This document shows positions 1 to 9,842 of a DNA stretch of 64,000 bases, piece after piece; the stretch's first letter is position 1, and every line of letters begins with the position of its first letter. Below the pieces are notes generated by a model that was not told where the DNA came from, ran no database searches, and saw only the letters and a program-made list of their open reading frames with translations. The translations under genes were made by a program, and so were the position numbers. The stretch lies in assembly GCF_004341825.1 (NCBI RefSeq), contig NZ_SMAG01000001.1:620001-684000 (forward strand). Reading direction: 5' to 3'. The DNA is from Hazenella coriacea. Its GTDB lineage: Bacteria; Bacillota; Bacilli; Thermoactinomycetales; Thermoactinomycetaceae.

Positions 1-834
1 CTGTTGTAAAATCTCTGCAAGCTGCTCTTCTTTCCCTTTAACTTGGAAAGAGATCTGACCAGTTTCTTCATTCACTGAAAGAACTTTTCCTAAGCTCTCG
101 AGTACTTCTGTTGCCTGATCAATCTCTTTCAACACCTTGATTTCTATTTCCCGACCCTGTTGTCTTGCTTGATCTGCGATTTCATCGACCGATCCGAAAG
201 CGATCAACTCGCCATGTTCCATAACCCCAATGGTGTCACATAAGCCGGAGAGTTCAGGTAAAATATGCGAACTGATCATGATTGTTTTACCCATACTGCG
301 TAACTCTTTTAATATCTCTCGGAACTCAATCCGAGCACGTGGATCTAATCCTGATGCAGGTTCATCTAAAATAAGAAGCTGCGGATCATGAACAAGGGAT
401 CTCGCCAATCCTAAACGCTGTTTCATTCCCCGTGATAATTCATCCACATAAGAGTCTCGTTTGTCAGCTAAATTGACAAGCTCTAACAGTTCCAGTGATA
501 TTTTTTTCCTAGCTTCTTTTTCAACTCCATAACAGCCGGCATAAAAGTCCAAATACTCCAACGCAGTCAAATTGTCATACACTCCAAAGAAGTCTGGCAT
601 ATATCCAATAATCCTGCGAACATCTTTTTGCTCTTTCATCACATCATAACCACCTACCCAAGCTTTTCCTGAAGTAGGCTGAAGAAGAGTGGATAAGATC
701 TGCATCGTTGTTGACTTTCCCGCACCATTTGGACCGATAAAGCCAAAAACAGTTCCAGACTCAATGGTTAAATTCAAATTTTTGAGTGCTTTCATCTGTC
801 CATACGACTTACAAAGATTCTCTGTCCGAATCAT
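1..834 (-). CDS. ABC transporter ATP-binding protein (3' end outside window)
   Basis: This is an ATPase subunit that would power an ABC-2-type exporter or membrane complex. Reading from the ATG at 834, the protein starts MIRTENLCKSYG. It has a Walker A motif (GPNGAGKST), a Q-loop region, a signature (LSRGMKQRL), Walker B (LLILDEP) and an H-loop (SSHIL). A C-terminal extension of about 60 residues is visible before the window ends. The start codon overlaps the stop of the upstream gene (ATGA, 831-834), so the two are translationally coupled and probably form one complex with an unseen permease beyond the left edge. The substrate is unknown. The family assignment is firm; the C-terminus is missing. 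Confidence 0.9.
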   Translation of the reverse strand, partial: MIRTENLCKSYGQMKALKNLNLTIESGTVFGFIGPNGAGKSTTMQILSTLLQPTSGKAWVGGYDVMKEQKDVRRIIGYMPDFFGVYDNLTALEYLDFYAGCYGVEKEARKKISLELLELVNLADKRDSYVDELSRGMKQRLGLARSLVHDPQLLILDEPASGLDPRARIEFREILKELRSMGKTIMISSHILPELSGLCDTIGVMEHGELIAFGSVDEIADQARQQGREIEIKVLKEIDQATEVLESLGKVLSVNEETGQISFQVKGKEEQLAEILQQ

Positions 835-3095
835 TGGCTCACCCTCCCTCGAACTTGAATGGTTGGTTTTTCAACTTCTACATTTGCATCGCCTTTCACT
901 CGAATCTGAATTTTTTGGTCAGGGGAAAGAGCGATTTTTTCTAGATTGGGGGTTTTAAGACCTACCCATTGTTGATGTACCCAATCATAAACTTCTAGAT
1001 CACTACGTATAGGTTGAATACTTAACTCCGAAAGCTCTTTGATATTCCACTCACTTAAATCAAATTCAAAAGTAAATGTTCCTGAGCTTTCTATATAAAT
1101 TCCACTTCCAGTAAACATTTGATAAGGAACTGTGGAATGAATAATTGACGAGTCAATCACTCCAAACGGAGCTTTTAAGGTTCCATCTGACATAGGTTGA
1201 ATATCCATCTTGCCATTGACTAGAAACAGACTCGATTGCTCGATGGTTTGATTCTCAACTTCTAATTTGATTAAATTCTCTCTAGTAAATCCAACTACAT
1301 CAATCATCGAGATGGTAGAGAGTTCGTCTTGTTTATCATATAACATTATCTTTTTTAATGACATTTCTTCCCCCATCACAAATGGAGGCTGAGAGTTAGG
1401 AGTTACCATTTGAATTGGTATATTAGATGAAAAAGGCTTTGATTCACCAGGCTTAAGATTTCCAATCGGTAACGTTTGATCACCAACCATAACTTTAACA
1501 TCTTCCATCAATAAATCTGTTTGGTTGGTCACAGTCCCTTTACTTCCTTGATCCGTGATTTGTATACTTCCTGTCAAAGTTCCATTCATCTTTTTAATGG
1601 ACTCAGTATATAAGTTTCTCGTACTCCATTGAGGAACGTTTTGAAATGTAATCTTGGGCTTGTTTTGAAAGCTAACCGTACTTTCTAGTTCTTTACGAAG
1701 TCCATATTCGCCAATGTTTCGATTCCAGATAAACCCATTATCAGCTACAACTGAATAATCTCCCTCTTCTTGTGAAACTATTGCCGACGCTGCCCTTACT
1801 GTAGCTTGCTCTCCATTCTCTACCTCTATATAGCCAATCGTGTTGATCAACACATCTTGACCATGAATCCATTGTCCATAGATCAGAAAGCCAGTGGCAA
1901 AAATAATGCTGACGATAGGAACAGCTACCCACATCCATTCATGTTTTCGTTTTCGAGATAACACCCAATAGATGATTGGACCTAAAATCAAATAAATAAC
2001 AAAAACAATCACAATGACCCCGATGGAGGGAGTTGGATAGTTATCAAATTCTATAAACGACTGATTCAGTAAACCAGCTCCCCCTCGAATAAATTCGTTT
2101 CGCCCCTCGTAATCATCCTGTTTCATATCTAGTGAAATGAGTTGGTGAGACCAGATTTTTTCATAACCAGACCATTGTTTCATAGGTTCTGCTAATAGAT
2201 CATAGCTTGCAAAATATACTTTACCTTGATCGAATTTCCCTTGAGCGATGAGAGGAATCCCCTCAGTTTGGAGTAAAGTGCTACTCCCTTTTTTCAAACG
2301 GCTCCCTTTTACCTCTATTTGTCCAGCTGGGGGAGCTCCCCATTGATTTAATGATTGAAGGTTTTTTAGTTGAGTTCCAGATTGAATATCTTGAACTGGA
2401 AGAATAGAGGAAAACCCTCGAATCAATTCAGATGAGTTACTTCCACTCAACACTAGCTTTCCACCATTTGCCACCCATAATTGAAGTGCTTCCATCTGTT
2501 TCGGGGAAATGCTTTCAGAAGTTAAACGGTTAATTACGATGGTATCAAATCCAGAAAGCCCACGAGACTGAATGGGTAAATCCTTTACTTGGATTGGATA
2601 TGTATATACACGAACATCACTATTACTTGAAGCAAACATCTGATTCCAAACAGAAGCATCATTTGGGTTATCACTCAAATACCCAATAGCTAAATCTGTC
2701 TCTCCTAGCTGACGCCCCCCCATTTTTACTGATTGAACAACCTTGTCATTCTCCACCCATACAATCTGAGTGGTTGGGAACGCCGCAGCCCTTGGAATGT
2801 ATAAGACAACTTCTTTCGTTGAACCTGAAGGTACTTTAATACTTTCTTTTTGTTGTGTAGTTGGTGATGGTTCAGATTGAACTAGTTTGGGTGGTTGAAC
2901 CATCAGTTGTCCTTCAACTTCTCCACCTTGACTGGTGACACGAACTTTGACTGGAATAAATTCTCCTTTGTATTCTCCATTCCAACCTGGCTCTACCTGC
3001 AATTGAACCTTCGATTCAGCAGAAGCCTGAATTGGATTGGACATGACACATAAACTGCCTATGATGAAAATTAATAGGTACTTCAGCCATCTCAT
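831..3095 (-). CDS. Large exported membrane-anchored protein, partner of ABC ATPase
   Basis: The 754-residue protein has a signal peptide (residues 1-26, ending near ASA), an extracytoplasmic first half, and two membrane helices at about 357-379 and 387-407 separated by a basic loop (RKRKHE). A long second extracytoplasmic part rich in beta-type sequence follows. Residues about 130-330 have the pattern of a class I glutamine-amidotransferase-like fold (DTIVINRL, then WVANGGKLVLSGS), without an obvious catalytic Cys-His pair. The overlap with the ATPase gene suggests a structural or gating subunit of an ABC system. I do not recognise a characterised homologue, so the function is unknown. The start is the ATG at 3095. 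Confidence 0.75.
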   Translation of the reverse strand: MRWLKYLLIFIIGSLCVMSNPIQASAESKVQLQVEPGWNGEYKGEFIPVKVRVTSQGGEVEGQLMVQPPKLVQSEPSPTTQQKESIKVPSGSTKEVVLYIPRAAAFPTTQIVWVENDKVVQSVKMGGRQLGETDLAIGYLSDNPNDASVWNQMFASSNSDVRVYTYPIQVKDLPIQSRGLSGFDTIVINRLTSESISPKQMEALQLWVANGGKLVLSGSNSSELIRGFSSILPVQDIQSGTQLKNLQSLNQWGAPPAGQIEVKGSRLKKGSSTLLQTEGIPLIAQGKFDQGKVYFASYDLLAEPMKQWSGYEKIWSHQLISLDMKQDDYEGRNEFIRGGAGLLNQSFIEFDNYPTPSIGVIVIVFVIYLILGPIIYWVLSRKRKHEWMWVAVPIVSIIFATGFLIYGQWIHGQDVLINTIGYIEVENGEQATVRAASAIVSQEEGDYSVVADNGFIWNRNIGEYGLRKELESTVSFQNKPKITFQNVPQWSTRNLYTESIKKMNGTLTGSIQITDQGSKGTVTNQTDLLMEDVKVMVGDQTLPIGNLKPGESKPFSSNIPIQMVTPNSQPPFVMGEEMSLKKIMLYDKQDELSTISMIDVVGFTRENLIKLEVENQTIEQSSLFLVNGKMDIQPMSDGTLKAPFGVIDSSIIHSTVPYQMFTGSGIYIESSGTFTFEFDLSEWNIKELSELSIQPIRSDLEVYDWVHQQWVGLKTPNLEKIALSPDQKIQIRVKGDANVEVEKPTIQVRGRVSQ

Positions 3096-3284
3096 ATTTG
3101 TTCACCCTTTCATAGATATATTCGTAGACTTTCCAATTTTTCTACTCCTTTCATCCCATAAAGCTTATCATGGGAAAGAAAACAAAATAAAAAGAAGGTT
3201 ATAGATGGCTTCTTCTCATACAGCTTGTAAATTCTACTTTACTTTATATAACGAACCAATAGATGAAAAAGTTTACTATATTTT

Positions 3285-3318
3285 AAAAATAAAAAGCCTG
3301 CTCCTAAGAACAGGCTTT
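3285..3318 (-). terminator. Rho-independent terminator after the ABC-F gene
   Basis: An 8-bp stem (AAAGCCTG/CAGGCTTT, arms 3293-3300 and 3311-3318) is followed by a T-rich run when read on the minus strand. It lies just past the ABC-F stop at 3326. Confidence 0.85.
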
Positions 3319-3325
3319 GATCTAC

Positions 3326-5433
<2,108 letters not shown>

Positions 5434-5529
5434 ATGAACAACGTAGCAATTGGAATCTTTCATGCAACCTTACTCAGTCTCCCAATGTGGGGAATCGTAA
5501 CTTATACCATTCACTTAATGATTTCTTAA
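5434..5529 (+). CDS. Tiny hydrophobic peptide, paralogue 1 (31 aa)
   Basis: A 31-residue peptide that starts MNNVAIGIF and contains HATLLSLPMWGIV. It is almost entirely one potential membrane helix. I chose the second of two adjacent ATGs (5434 rather than 5431) because it lies eight bases after GGAGG, exactly as in the sister gene at 5600, and because the proteins then align from residue 1. Shared pattern with the sister: MNN..VGI.[HN]ATL.S.P.WGI. The function is unknown. Conservation of the duplicated pattern together with good ribosome sites argues that it is translated. Confidence 0.7.
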   Translation: MNNVAIGIFHATLLSLPMWGIVTYTIHLMIS

Positions 5530-5538
5530 TCCTAAATT

Positions 5539-5566
5539 TTGACATTTATGATCGTTTATATATATT
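5539..5566 (+). promoter_or_regulatory. Strong sigma-A promoter for second tiny peptide gene
   Basis: A perfect -35 TTGACA (5539-5544), a 16-bp spacer and TATATT (5561-5566). Transcription would start near 5573, giving a leader under 30 bases before the gene at 5600. The second paralogue therefore has its own promoter between the two copies. Confidence 0.65.
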
Positions 5567-5599
5567 GCAAGACATACATAATTCGAGGAGGAATTTCAT

Positions 5600-5692
5600 A
5601 TGAATAATCCAGTGGTAGGTATTGTAAATGCAACTTTGTTTAGTATCCCATTGTGGGGAATTATCTACTTTGGGGTCAGTATCTTCATCTAA
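5600..5692 (+). CDS. Tiny hydrophobic peptide, paralogue 2 (30 aa)
   Basis: A 30-residue peptide starting MNNPVVGIVNATL and ending GVSIFI, with the same N-terminal pattern and the PLWGI motif of its neighbour. The ribosome site GAGGAGG lies eight bases before the ATG. A hairpin terminator follows at 5713. It is probably an integral membrane peptide with one helix and no charged residues after the first few positions. It could be a small membrane regulator, a spore-associated peptide or a type I toxin-like peptide. Nothing in the sequence decides among these. Confidence 0.72.
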   Translation: MNNPVVGIVNATLFSIPLWGIIYFGVSIFI

Positions 5693-5712
5693 CTTCACAA
5701 CGAAAATGGTTT

Positions 5713-5738
5713 AACCCTTCAACATGGAGGGTTTTTTT
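5713..5738 (+). terminator. Terminator after tiny peptide pair
   Basis: Stem AACCCT/AGGGTT (5713-5718 and 5728-5733) followed by seven T. Confidence 0.8.
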
Positions 5739-5851
5739 ATTCTCCTACTCCTCAAGTGTCAAACTCTACTTGGTAGATCAGCCAAGTCTTGCCTGACCTG
5801 ATCCCTTCTTTTATAATAATAAGTTGATACACATGGAAAGAGGTGAATACC

Positions 5852-6277
5852 GTGCCAGATATTTGGTTACAATGGTTTTACCTGTTATTTTGGATTGCAC
5901 TCATAAGTTTAATGGCTATTGGCGGATTTTTTATGTTTCGGAAATTTTTAAAATCCCTTCCCCAAGCGGATGGTAAATCCACATTGGACTGGCAAGACTA
6001 TTATATAAAGGAAACCTTACACCTATGGAATGATGAACAGAAAGCCTTGTTAAATGATCTAGTACAACCTGTTCCTCCACCATTCCGTGATGCAGCCAAA
6101 CAAACAATCGCTGGGAAGATCGGACAATTAGCTTTAGATGCTCAAGCGAAACAAATGACTCAGGAACTCATTATTAGAGGGTATATTCAAGCTACACCTA
6201 AACGAGATCATAAGTTCTTAATTAAAACCCTTAAAAAGAAAAACATAGATCTATCCCCTTATCAACATCTGTTTTAA
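5852..6277 (+). CDS. DUF2621 family membrane protein
   Basis: A small protein of 141 residues with one N-terminal membrane helix (YLLFWIALISLMAIGGFFMF) and a basic cytoplasmic remainder. The sequence resembles the DUF2621 family of Bacillales (B. subtilis YneK group), whose role is unknown. The start is the GTG at 5852, six bases after AGAGGTG; the more upstream in-frame GTG at 5843 lies inside that ribosome site. It stands alone between the tiny-peptide terminator and the cold-shock promoter. Confidence 0.7.
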   Translation: MPDIWLQWFYLLFWIALISLMAIGGFFMFRKFLKSLPQADGKSTLDWQDYYIKETLHLWNDEQKALLNDLVQPVPPPFRDAAKQTIAGKIGQLALDAQAKQMTQELIIRGYIQATPKRDHKFLIKTLKKKNIDLSPYQHLF

Positions 6278-6300
6278 ACATCCATTGTTTTATTTATCGG

Positions 6301-6329
6301 TTGAAATTTTTCCCATACTATGATATGAT
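6301..6329 (+). promoter_or_regulatory. Sigma-A promoter of the cold-shock gene
   Basis: TTGAAA (6301-6306), a 17-bp spacer and TATGAT (6324-6329). The predicted start near 6336 gives an untranslated leader of about 119 bases. Confidence 0.6.
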
Positions 6330-6335
6330 TCGAAT

Positions 6336-6454
6336 ACAACGTTAAAAAGCGGGTTTGTGAAAGTCAAGTTTCATCTTGTGGCCTCTTGTTTTAACAATAG
6401 GTTCAGGTGCTTGAAAGTACGTCCGCTTTTTAATTGAAGAAGGAGGCCCCAAGT
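6336..6454 (+). promoter_or_regulatory. Structured 5' leader of cold-shock mRNA with alternative anti-SD pairing
   Basis: A 9-bp closing stem pairs AAAAAGCGG (6344-6352) with CCGCTTTTT (6423-6431). It encloses three local hairpins: TGAAA/TTTCA (6358-6373), CCT-TTGTT/AACAA-AGG (6382-6401) and TTCA/TGAA (6402-6415). GGCCTC at 6380-6385 is complementary to GAGGCC at 6443-6448, inside the ribosome site. That pairing competes with the middle hairpin, so two mutually exclusive folds exist, one hiding the ribosome site. Long structured leaders are known for cold-shock mRNAs; this particular fold is read by eye. Confidence 0.55.
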
Positions 6455-6661
6455 ATGAAGGGTAAAGTTAAATGGTTCAACGCAGAAAAAGGCTATGGTT
6501 TCATCGAGCGTGAAGATGGTGGAGACGTATTCGTACACTACTCCGCAATCCAAACTGAAGGTTTCAAAACCCTCGAAGAAGGCGAACCAGTTGAGTTCGA
6601 TATCGTAGAAGGTGACCGTGGTCCTCAATCCGCTAACGTTGTTCGTCTAAACCACGCTTAA
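6455..6661 (+). CDS. csp: Cold-shock protein (CspB family)
   Basis: A 68-residue single-stranded nucleic acid chaperone that melts mRNA structure at low temperature. It has the two RNA-binding motifs KGYGFI (RNP1) and VFVHYSAI (RNP2) and the typical start MKGKVKWFN. Its length matches B. subtilis CspB (67 residues). The ATG at 6455 is eight bases after AGGAGG; an upstream in-frame TTG at 6434 precedes that site and is not used. Expression is probably controlled through the structured leader in front of it. It is monocistronic with a strong terminator. Confidence 0.95.
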   Translation: MKGKVKWFNAEKGYGFIEREDGGDVFVHYSAIQTEGFKTLEEGEPVEFDIVEGDRGPQSANVVRLNHA

Positions 6662-6681
6662 TATTAAGCCAAATATGCTTT

Positions 6682-6717
6682 AAAAGCACTTCCCTCTTAT
6701 GGGGAAGTGCTTTTTAG
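6682..6717 (+). terminator. Terminator after cold-shock gene
   Basis: A 13-bp perfect stem (6682-6694 with 6702-6714, core AGCACTTCCC/GGGAAGTGCT) and a T run. Confidence 0.92.
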
Positions 6718-6787
6718 TATGATCCAATCCCATAACTCCTTTACATTTCCCTTACGTCACCCCTTATATTATTTTAGAGGTGATTGG

Positions 6788-7396
6788 ATGACACAATATG
6801 AAAAAAACTATCGACAAGCATCATTTTATTGGGGAAAGGAACCCAATCAACTAGCTAAACGCTTCGTTGAAGTTGCTGGAAATATAAATGGGAAAACACT
6901 CATTGACCTTGGTTGTGGAGAAGGTAGGGATTCCATTTACTTTGCAAAACAAGGGGGATCTGTAACAGGTATGGATCTTGCTCATACAGGGTTGGTAAAA
7001 GCAGAACGTTGGGCGAAAGAAGAAAGTCTAAGCATTTCAACGATACAAGCTGATATTCAATCCTTTCGACTTGAGCACCCTGTTGATTTCATCTATTCTG
7101 CCGGTACATTACAGTACCTACCTCCTCACCAACGACAAAATCTATTTTCACACTACAAAATTAATACCCATCTTGGTGGAATACATTCTTTTCTTGTATT
7201 TATCGTAAAACCTTGGATCTCTCCTCCTCCTGACGCAACCAACGATGAATACTTGTATCGAAGTGGAGAGCTACTCCAATACTATTGGGATTGGAACATT
7301 TTATACTGTAATGAATACATTTTCGAATGTCATTCTAGTGGTGTCCCTCATGATCATGCTGTACAGGAAATGATAGCAAGAAAAGAGGTTAACTAA
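6788..7396 (+). CDS. SAM-dependent class I methyltransferase (TehB-like)
   Basis: A 202-residue Rossmann-fold methyltransferase with motif I LIDLGCGEGRDSIYFA, an acidic residue at the end of strand 2 (VTGMDLAHTGL) and motif IV region DFIYSAGTLQYLP. The short size and plain domain match the TehB/tellurite-type or general small-molecule methyltransferases; the substrate cannot be told. The start is the ATG at 6788, five bases after GAGGTG. The longer frame from 6707 would begin inside the cold-shock terminator. No partner gene is apparent. Confidence 0.8.
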   Translation: MTQYEKNYRQASFYWGKEPNQLAKRFVEVAGNINGKTLIDLGCGEGRDSIYFAKQGGSVTGMDLAHTGLVKAERWAKEESLSISTIQADIQSFRLEHPVDFIYSAGTLQYLPPHQRQNLFSHYKINTHLGGIHSFLVFIVKPWISPPPDATNDEYLYRSGELLQYYWDWNILYCNEYIFECHSSGVPHDHAVQEMIARKEVN

Positions 7397-7523
7397 GCAG
7401 ATCATAGGCTCCAAAGTCATTTTACATAAGCATCGTGCCATTGCCTTGTCGGAATAAAATGCAAGAAAATCAAGTCTTTTTGATTAAACACCTTATCAAA
7501 AGGAACGAATTGGAGATTACCTT

Positions 7524-8429
7524 ATGAAAAAACGCTATGATGAGTGGATTACATTTACAATCACCCCCGAATGGGATCAGGCTACTGTGGTAGAAGTCCT
7601 TAAAGGTCCACTGATGGTATCCAATCGAATGATCAACCGACTCACTCGCCGAAAAGGAATTCGCCTAAACGGACGGACTCCATTCTTAAAAAAACAAGTC
7701 AGATTAGGTGACCGTATCCAAGTCGCCATTCGCCCCAAAGAACAAAGTGAGTTGCCTCCACAATCCGTTCCTTTTGAGGTGATTTTTGAAGATACAGATC
7801 TAATGGTAGTCAATAAGCCGGCGGGAATTCTCGTTCACCCTGTCCGTGAGAAAGATACTCACACTCTGGCACATGGAATTATTTATCACTGGCAACAACA
7901 AGGAGTAACAGGGATTGCTCGCCCTGTTCATCGACTTGACCAATATACTTCAGGTCTCATTCTTGTTGCTAAGAATGCTTATATGCATCAACTTTTAGAC
8001 CGACAACTAAGAGAAAATAGAATATCTCGCCAATACCAAGCTTTTGTAGCTGGATCACTTCAAGACAATGAAGGAGTCATACAACTTCCCATTGGACGTG
8101 ATCCCCACCATCCAACTCGTAGAATGGTGAAACAAAGTGGTGATGATGCGATTACTCACTACCGTCTGTTAAAGCAACGGAATGATATTTCTTTCGTTCA
8201 AGTTGAGTTAGAAACAGGTCGTACCCACCAAATCCGTGTTCATTTTTCCCATCTTGGACATCCACTATTGGGAGATCGATTATATGGTGGGGATTCAACA
8301 TGGATCACACGACAAGCCCTTCACTCTGCATCTCTATCATTGATCCATCCTTTGTCCCAACAACAAATGTCTTTTTCTGCTGATCTCCCCGAAGACCTAG
8401 AAAGAGTGTATCGACAATTGGTTCATTAA
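7524..8429 (+). CDS. RluA/RluD-family 23S rRNA pseudouridine synthase
   Basis: The enzyme isomerises uridine to pseudouridine in rRNA or tRNA. An S4-like RNA-binding segment covers about residues 20-70. The catalytic motif is HRLDQYTSGL, with Asp139 as nucleophile. Family motifs VNKPAGILVHP and GRTHQIRVHF are present. Length (301) fits the Bacillus RluD-type paralogues. It is monocistronic and shares a bidirectional terminator with the convergent gene at 8485. Which site it modifies cannot be told from sequence. Confidence 0.9.
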   Translation: MKKRYDEWITFTITPEWDQATVVEVLKGPLMVSNRMINRLTRRKGIRLNGRTPFLKKQVRLGDRIQVAIRPKEQSELPPQSVPFEVIFEDTDLMVVNKPAGILVHPVREKDTHTLAHGIIYHWQQQGVTGIARPVHRLDQYTSGLILVAKNAYMHQLLDRQLRENRISRQYQAFVAGSLQDNEGVIQLPIGRDPHHPTRRMVKQSGDDAITHYRLLKQRNDISFVQVELETGRTHQIRVHFSHLGHPLLGDRLYGGDSTWITRQALHSASLSLIHPLSQQQMSFSADLPEDLERVYRQLVH

Positions 8430-8449
8430 ACTTTGAACTGTATATCAAA

Positions 8450-8487
8450 AAGACCTGTGGAGACTTTATTCTCCACAGGTCTTTTCA
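8450..8487. terminator. Bidirectional terminator between convergent genes
   Basis: A 15-bp perfect stem (8450-8464 with 8473-8487, core GACCTGTGGAG) with A and T runs on both sides. It serves the pseudouridine synthase (plus) and the YunC-like gene (minus), whose stop lies within the right arm. Confidence 0.92.
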
Positions 8488-8787
8488 CATCATTCTTTTT
8501 AATGCCTCTTTACCTGTCATTCCTGGCATGATCCCCATCATCTTCGCTGTATCAGTGACCGATTCTAGCGGCGCCTCCAATAAATCATCTAGACTACGAA
8601 CCCCTAATGCCCTTGCGGCAACAATATGGCGGTCTGATAAGCGCTCATTGAGTAAAGATACATCGAGCGCTCCACACATGATATAGCCTTGATCTGTAGT
8701 AATCACCAGTAATGTGGTTTTCGGTAACTTAACTTCTATGCCTAAAACTGTCTGTCCATCGATTTCAAGAGGTTTGAGTTGAACCAT
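8485..8787 (-). CDS. yunC: DUF1805 protein YunC
   Basis: A 100-residue protein that matches the YunC/DUF1805 family: KLPKTTLLVI, GYIMCGALDVSLLNE, and APLESVTDTA followed by GKEALKRMM. A YunC structure is known but its function is not. The start is the ATG at 8787, preceded by GGGAGGAG; the longer frame to 8826 runs through that site. It belongs to a yunC-D-E-F neighbourhood as in B. subtilis, here interrupted by a DUF6154-like gene and queT. Confidence 0.88.
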   Translation of the reverse strand: MVQLKPLEIDGQTVLGIEVKLPKTTLLVITTDQGYIMCGALDVSLLNERLSDRHIVAARALGVRSLDDLLEAPLESVTDTAKMMGIMPGMTGKEALKRMM

Positions 8788-8868
8788 TAAATCTCCTCCC
8801 ATGCCATCACACATACAATACAACATATGAATTAGACCTATAAAGTGTGAAGCTGATTTAATGGTTTT

Positions 8869-9126
8869 TTAATGAAAACGAGAAGGGACTACGGTAGTTT
8901 TCCATTGGGGTAGCTTTCCATCTTGAATCATTTTCATTTTTAACATTTCAACAAGATAAACACCCATCATCTGAATAATCTCATCATCACTCATCTCGGT
9001 AATCAACTGCATGACATGATCCCTATTTTGCTCCTCTAAAATACTTAATACGATGGCTACAGCATCTTCTTCTTCATCATTGAGTTGATCTCTATACAAG
9101 GAATATACATCATCCACAAAGCTCAT
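8869..9126 (-). CDS. Small acidic helical protein, DUF6154-like
   Basis: An 85-residue, probably all-helical protein, very acidic in its first half (NDEEEDAVAIVLSILEE) and with the repeated pattern ITEMSDDEIIQMMGVYLVEMLK. The composition resembles the DUF6154 family of Bacillales, which has no known role. GAGGAGG precedes the ATG at 9126. It lies upstream of yunC with an 81-base gap and probably shares its transcript. Confidence 0.6.
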   Translation of the reverse strand: MSFVDDVYSLYRDQLNDEEEDAVAIVLSILEEQNRDHVMQLITEMSDDEIIQMMGVYLVEMLKMKMIQDGKLPQWKTTVVPSRFH

Positions 9127-9235
9127 CGGTCATCCTCCTCAACAGCTATTGTAGCTCAGTTCTTTCAAATTGACGAGATAGAATCTAGGCGATTACGGTA
9201 CAATACGGATAAAAATGTTTAAAAATGGTGACTAG

Positions 9236-9258
9236 TATAGTGAAGAAACTTCACTATA
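9236..9258. repeat. Perfect 10-bp inverted repeat upstream of queT
   Basis: TATAGTGAAG, AAA, CTTCACTATA: a perfect palindrome with a 3-base loop in the divergent intergenic region between the DUF6154-like gene and queT. No T run follows on either strand, so it is more likely an operator or RNA hairpin than a terminator. The rest of this region shows no preQ1 riboswitch that I can recognise. Confidence 0.6.
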
Positions 9259-9371
9259 TCTCGGTCATAGCCAAACATTGGATCGATGAATACATCAAGC
9301 TCTATGTACAACTTAGGTAACTACCGTTAAAATAAAATGTCTATGAATATCTTGGTAGGAGGAATGATTCA

Positions 9372-9842
9372 TTGGCTAGAAAATTGACGATCATCGCTCT
9401 CATTGCAGCTCTTTATGTGGTTCTCACCTTATTATTTGCACCTTTGTCATTTAATTATCTACAGTTTCGCATCTCAGAAGTCCTAACTGTTCTTCCATTT
9501 TTTACACCCTTAGCTGTCCCAGGATTATTTATTGGAGCAGTGATCTCCAATTGGTATAGTTCATTTGGTATCATTGATGTAATTTTTGGAGGGCTCGCTT
9601 CATTTTTAGCTGCCTGGTTAACCTCCAAAATGCCGAATCGATGGTTAGCACCTCTACCACCTGTGATTGTCAATGCAGTTATTATCGGAGCCATGTTAGG
9701 TGGCATTGCAGACATACCTGGGTTAAGCATTCCGATGGCTATGTTATGGGTCGGTTTAGGACAATTAGGTGTCTGTTATGGGCTTGGTCTTCCCTTCTTG
9801 CTCATCCTAGAACGGTATCGCCATCTTTTTCCAAAACTTTAA
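9372..9842 (+). CDS. queT: QueT-family transporter (queuosine precursor ECF component)
   Basis: A 156-residue integral membrane protein with about five or six helices. It matches the QueT family, substrate-binding S components of ECF transporters thought to import queuosine precursors. Diagnostic stretches are LQFRISEVLTVLPFF, IGAVISNWYSSFG and DVIFGGLASFLA. The start is a TTG at 9372, nine bases after AGGAGG. Its stop overlaps the stop of the convergent yunD gene by four bases. No ECF energising subunits are in the window. Confidence 0.85.
   Translation: MARKLTIIALIAALYVVLTLLFAPLSFNYLQFRISEVLTVLPFFTPLAVPGLFIGAVISNWYSSFGIIDVIFGGLASFLAAWLTSKMPNRWLAPLPPVIVNAVIIGAMLGGIADIPGLSIPMAMLWVGLGQLGVCYGLGLPFLLILERYRHLFPKL

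Noticed and set aside
6371-6628. 85-codon frame antisense to the cold-shock gene
   Set aside because: It is the complement of a highly conserved coding sequence and its structured leader, with no ribosome site.
9127-9371. preQ1 riboswitch upstream of queT
   Set aside because: No stem-loop with the A-rich tail and pseudoknot partners could be found by eye in the region.
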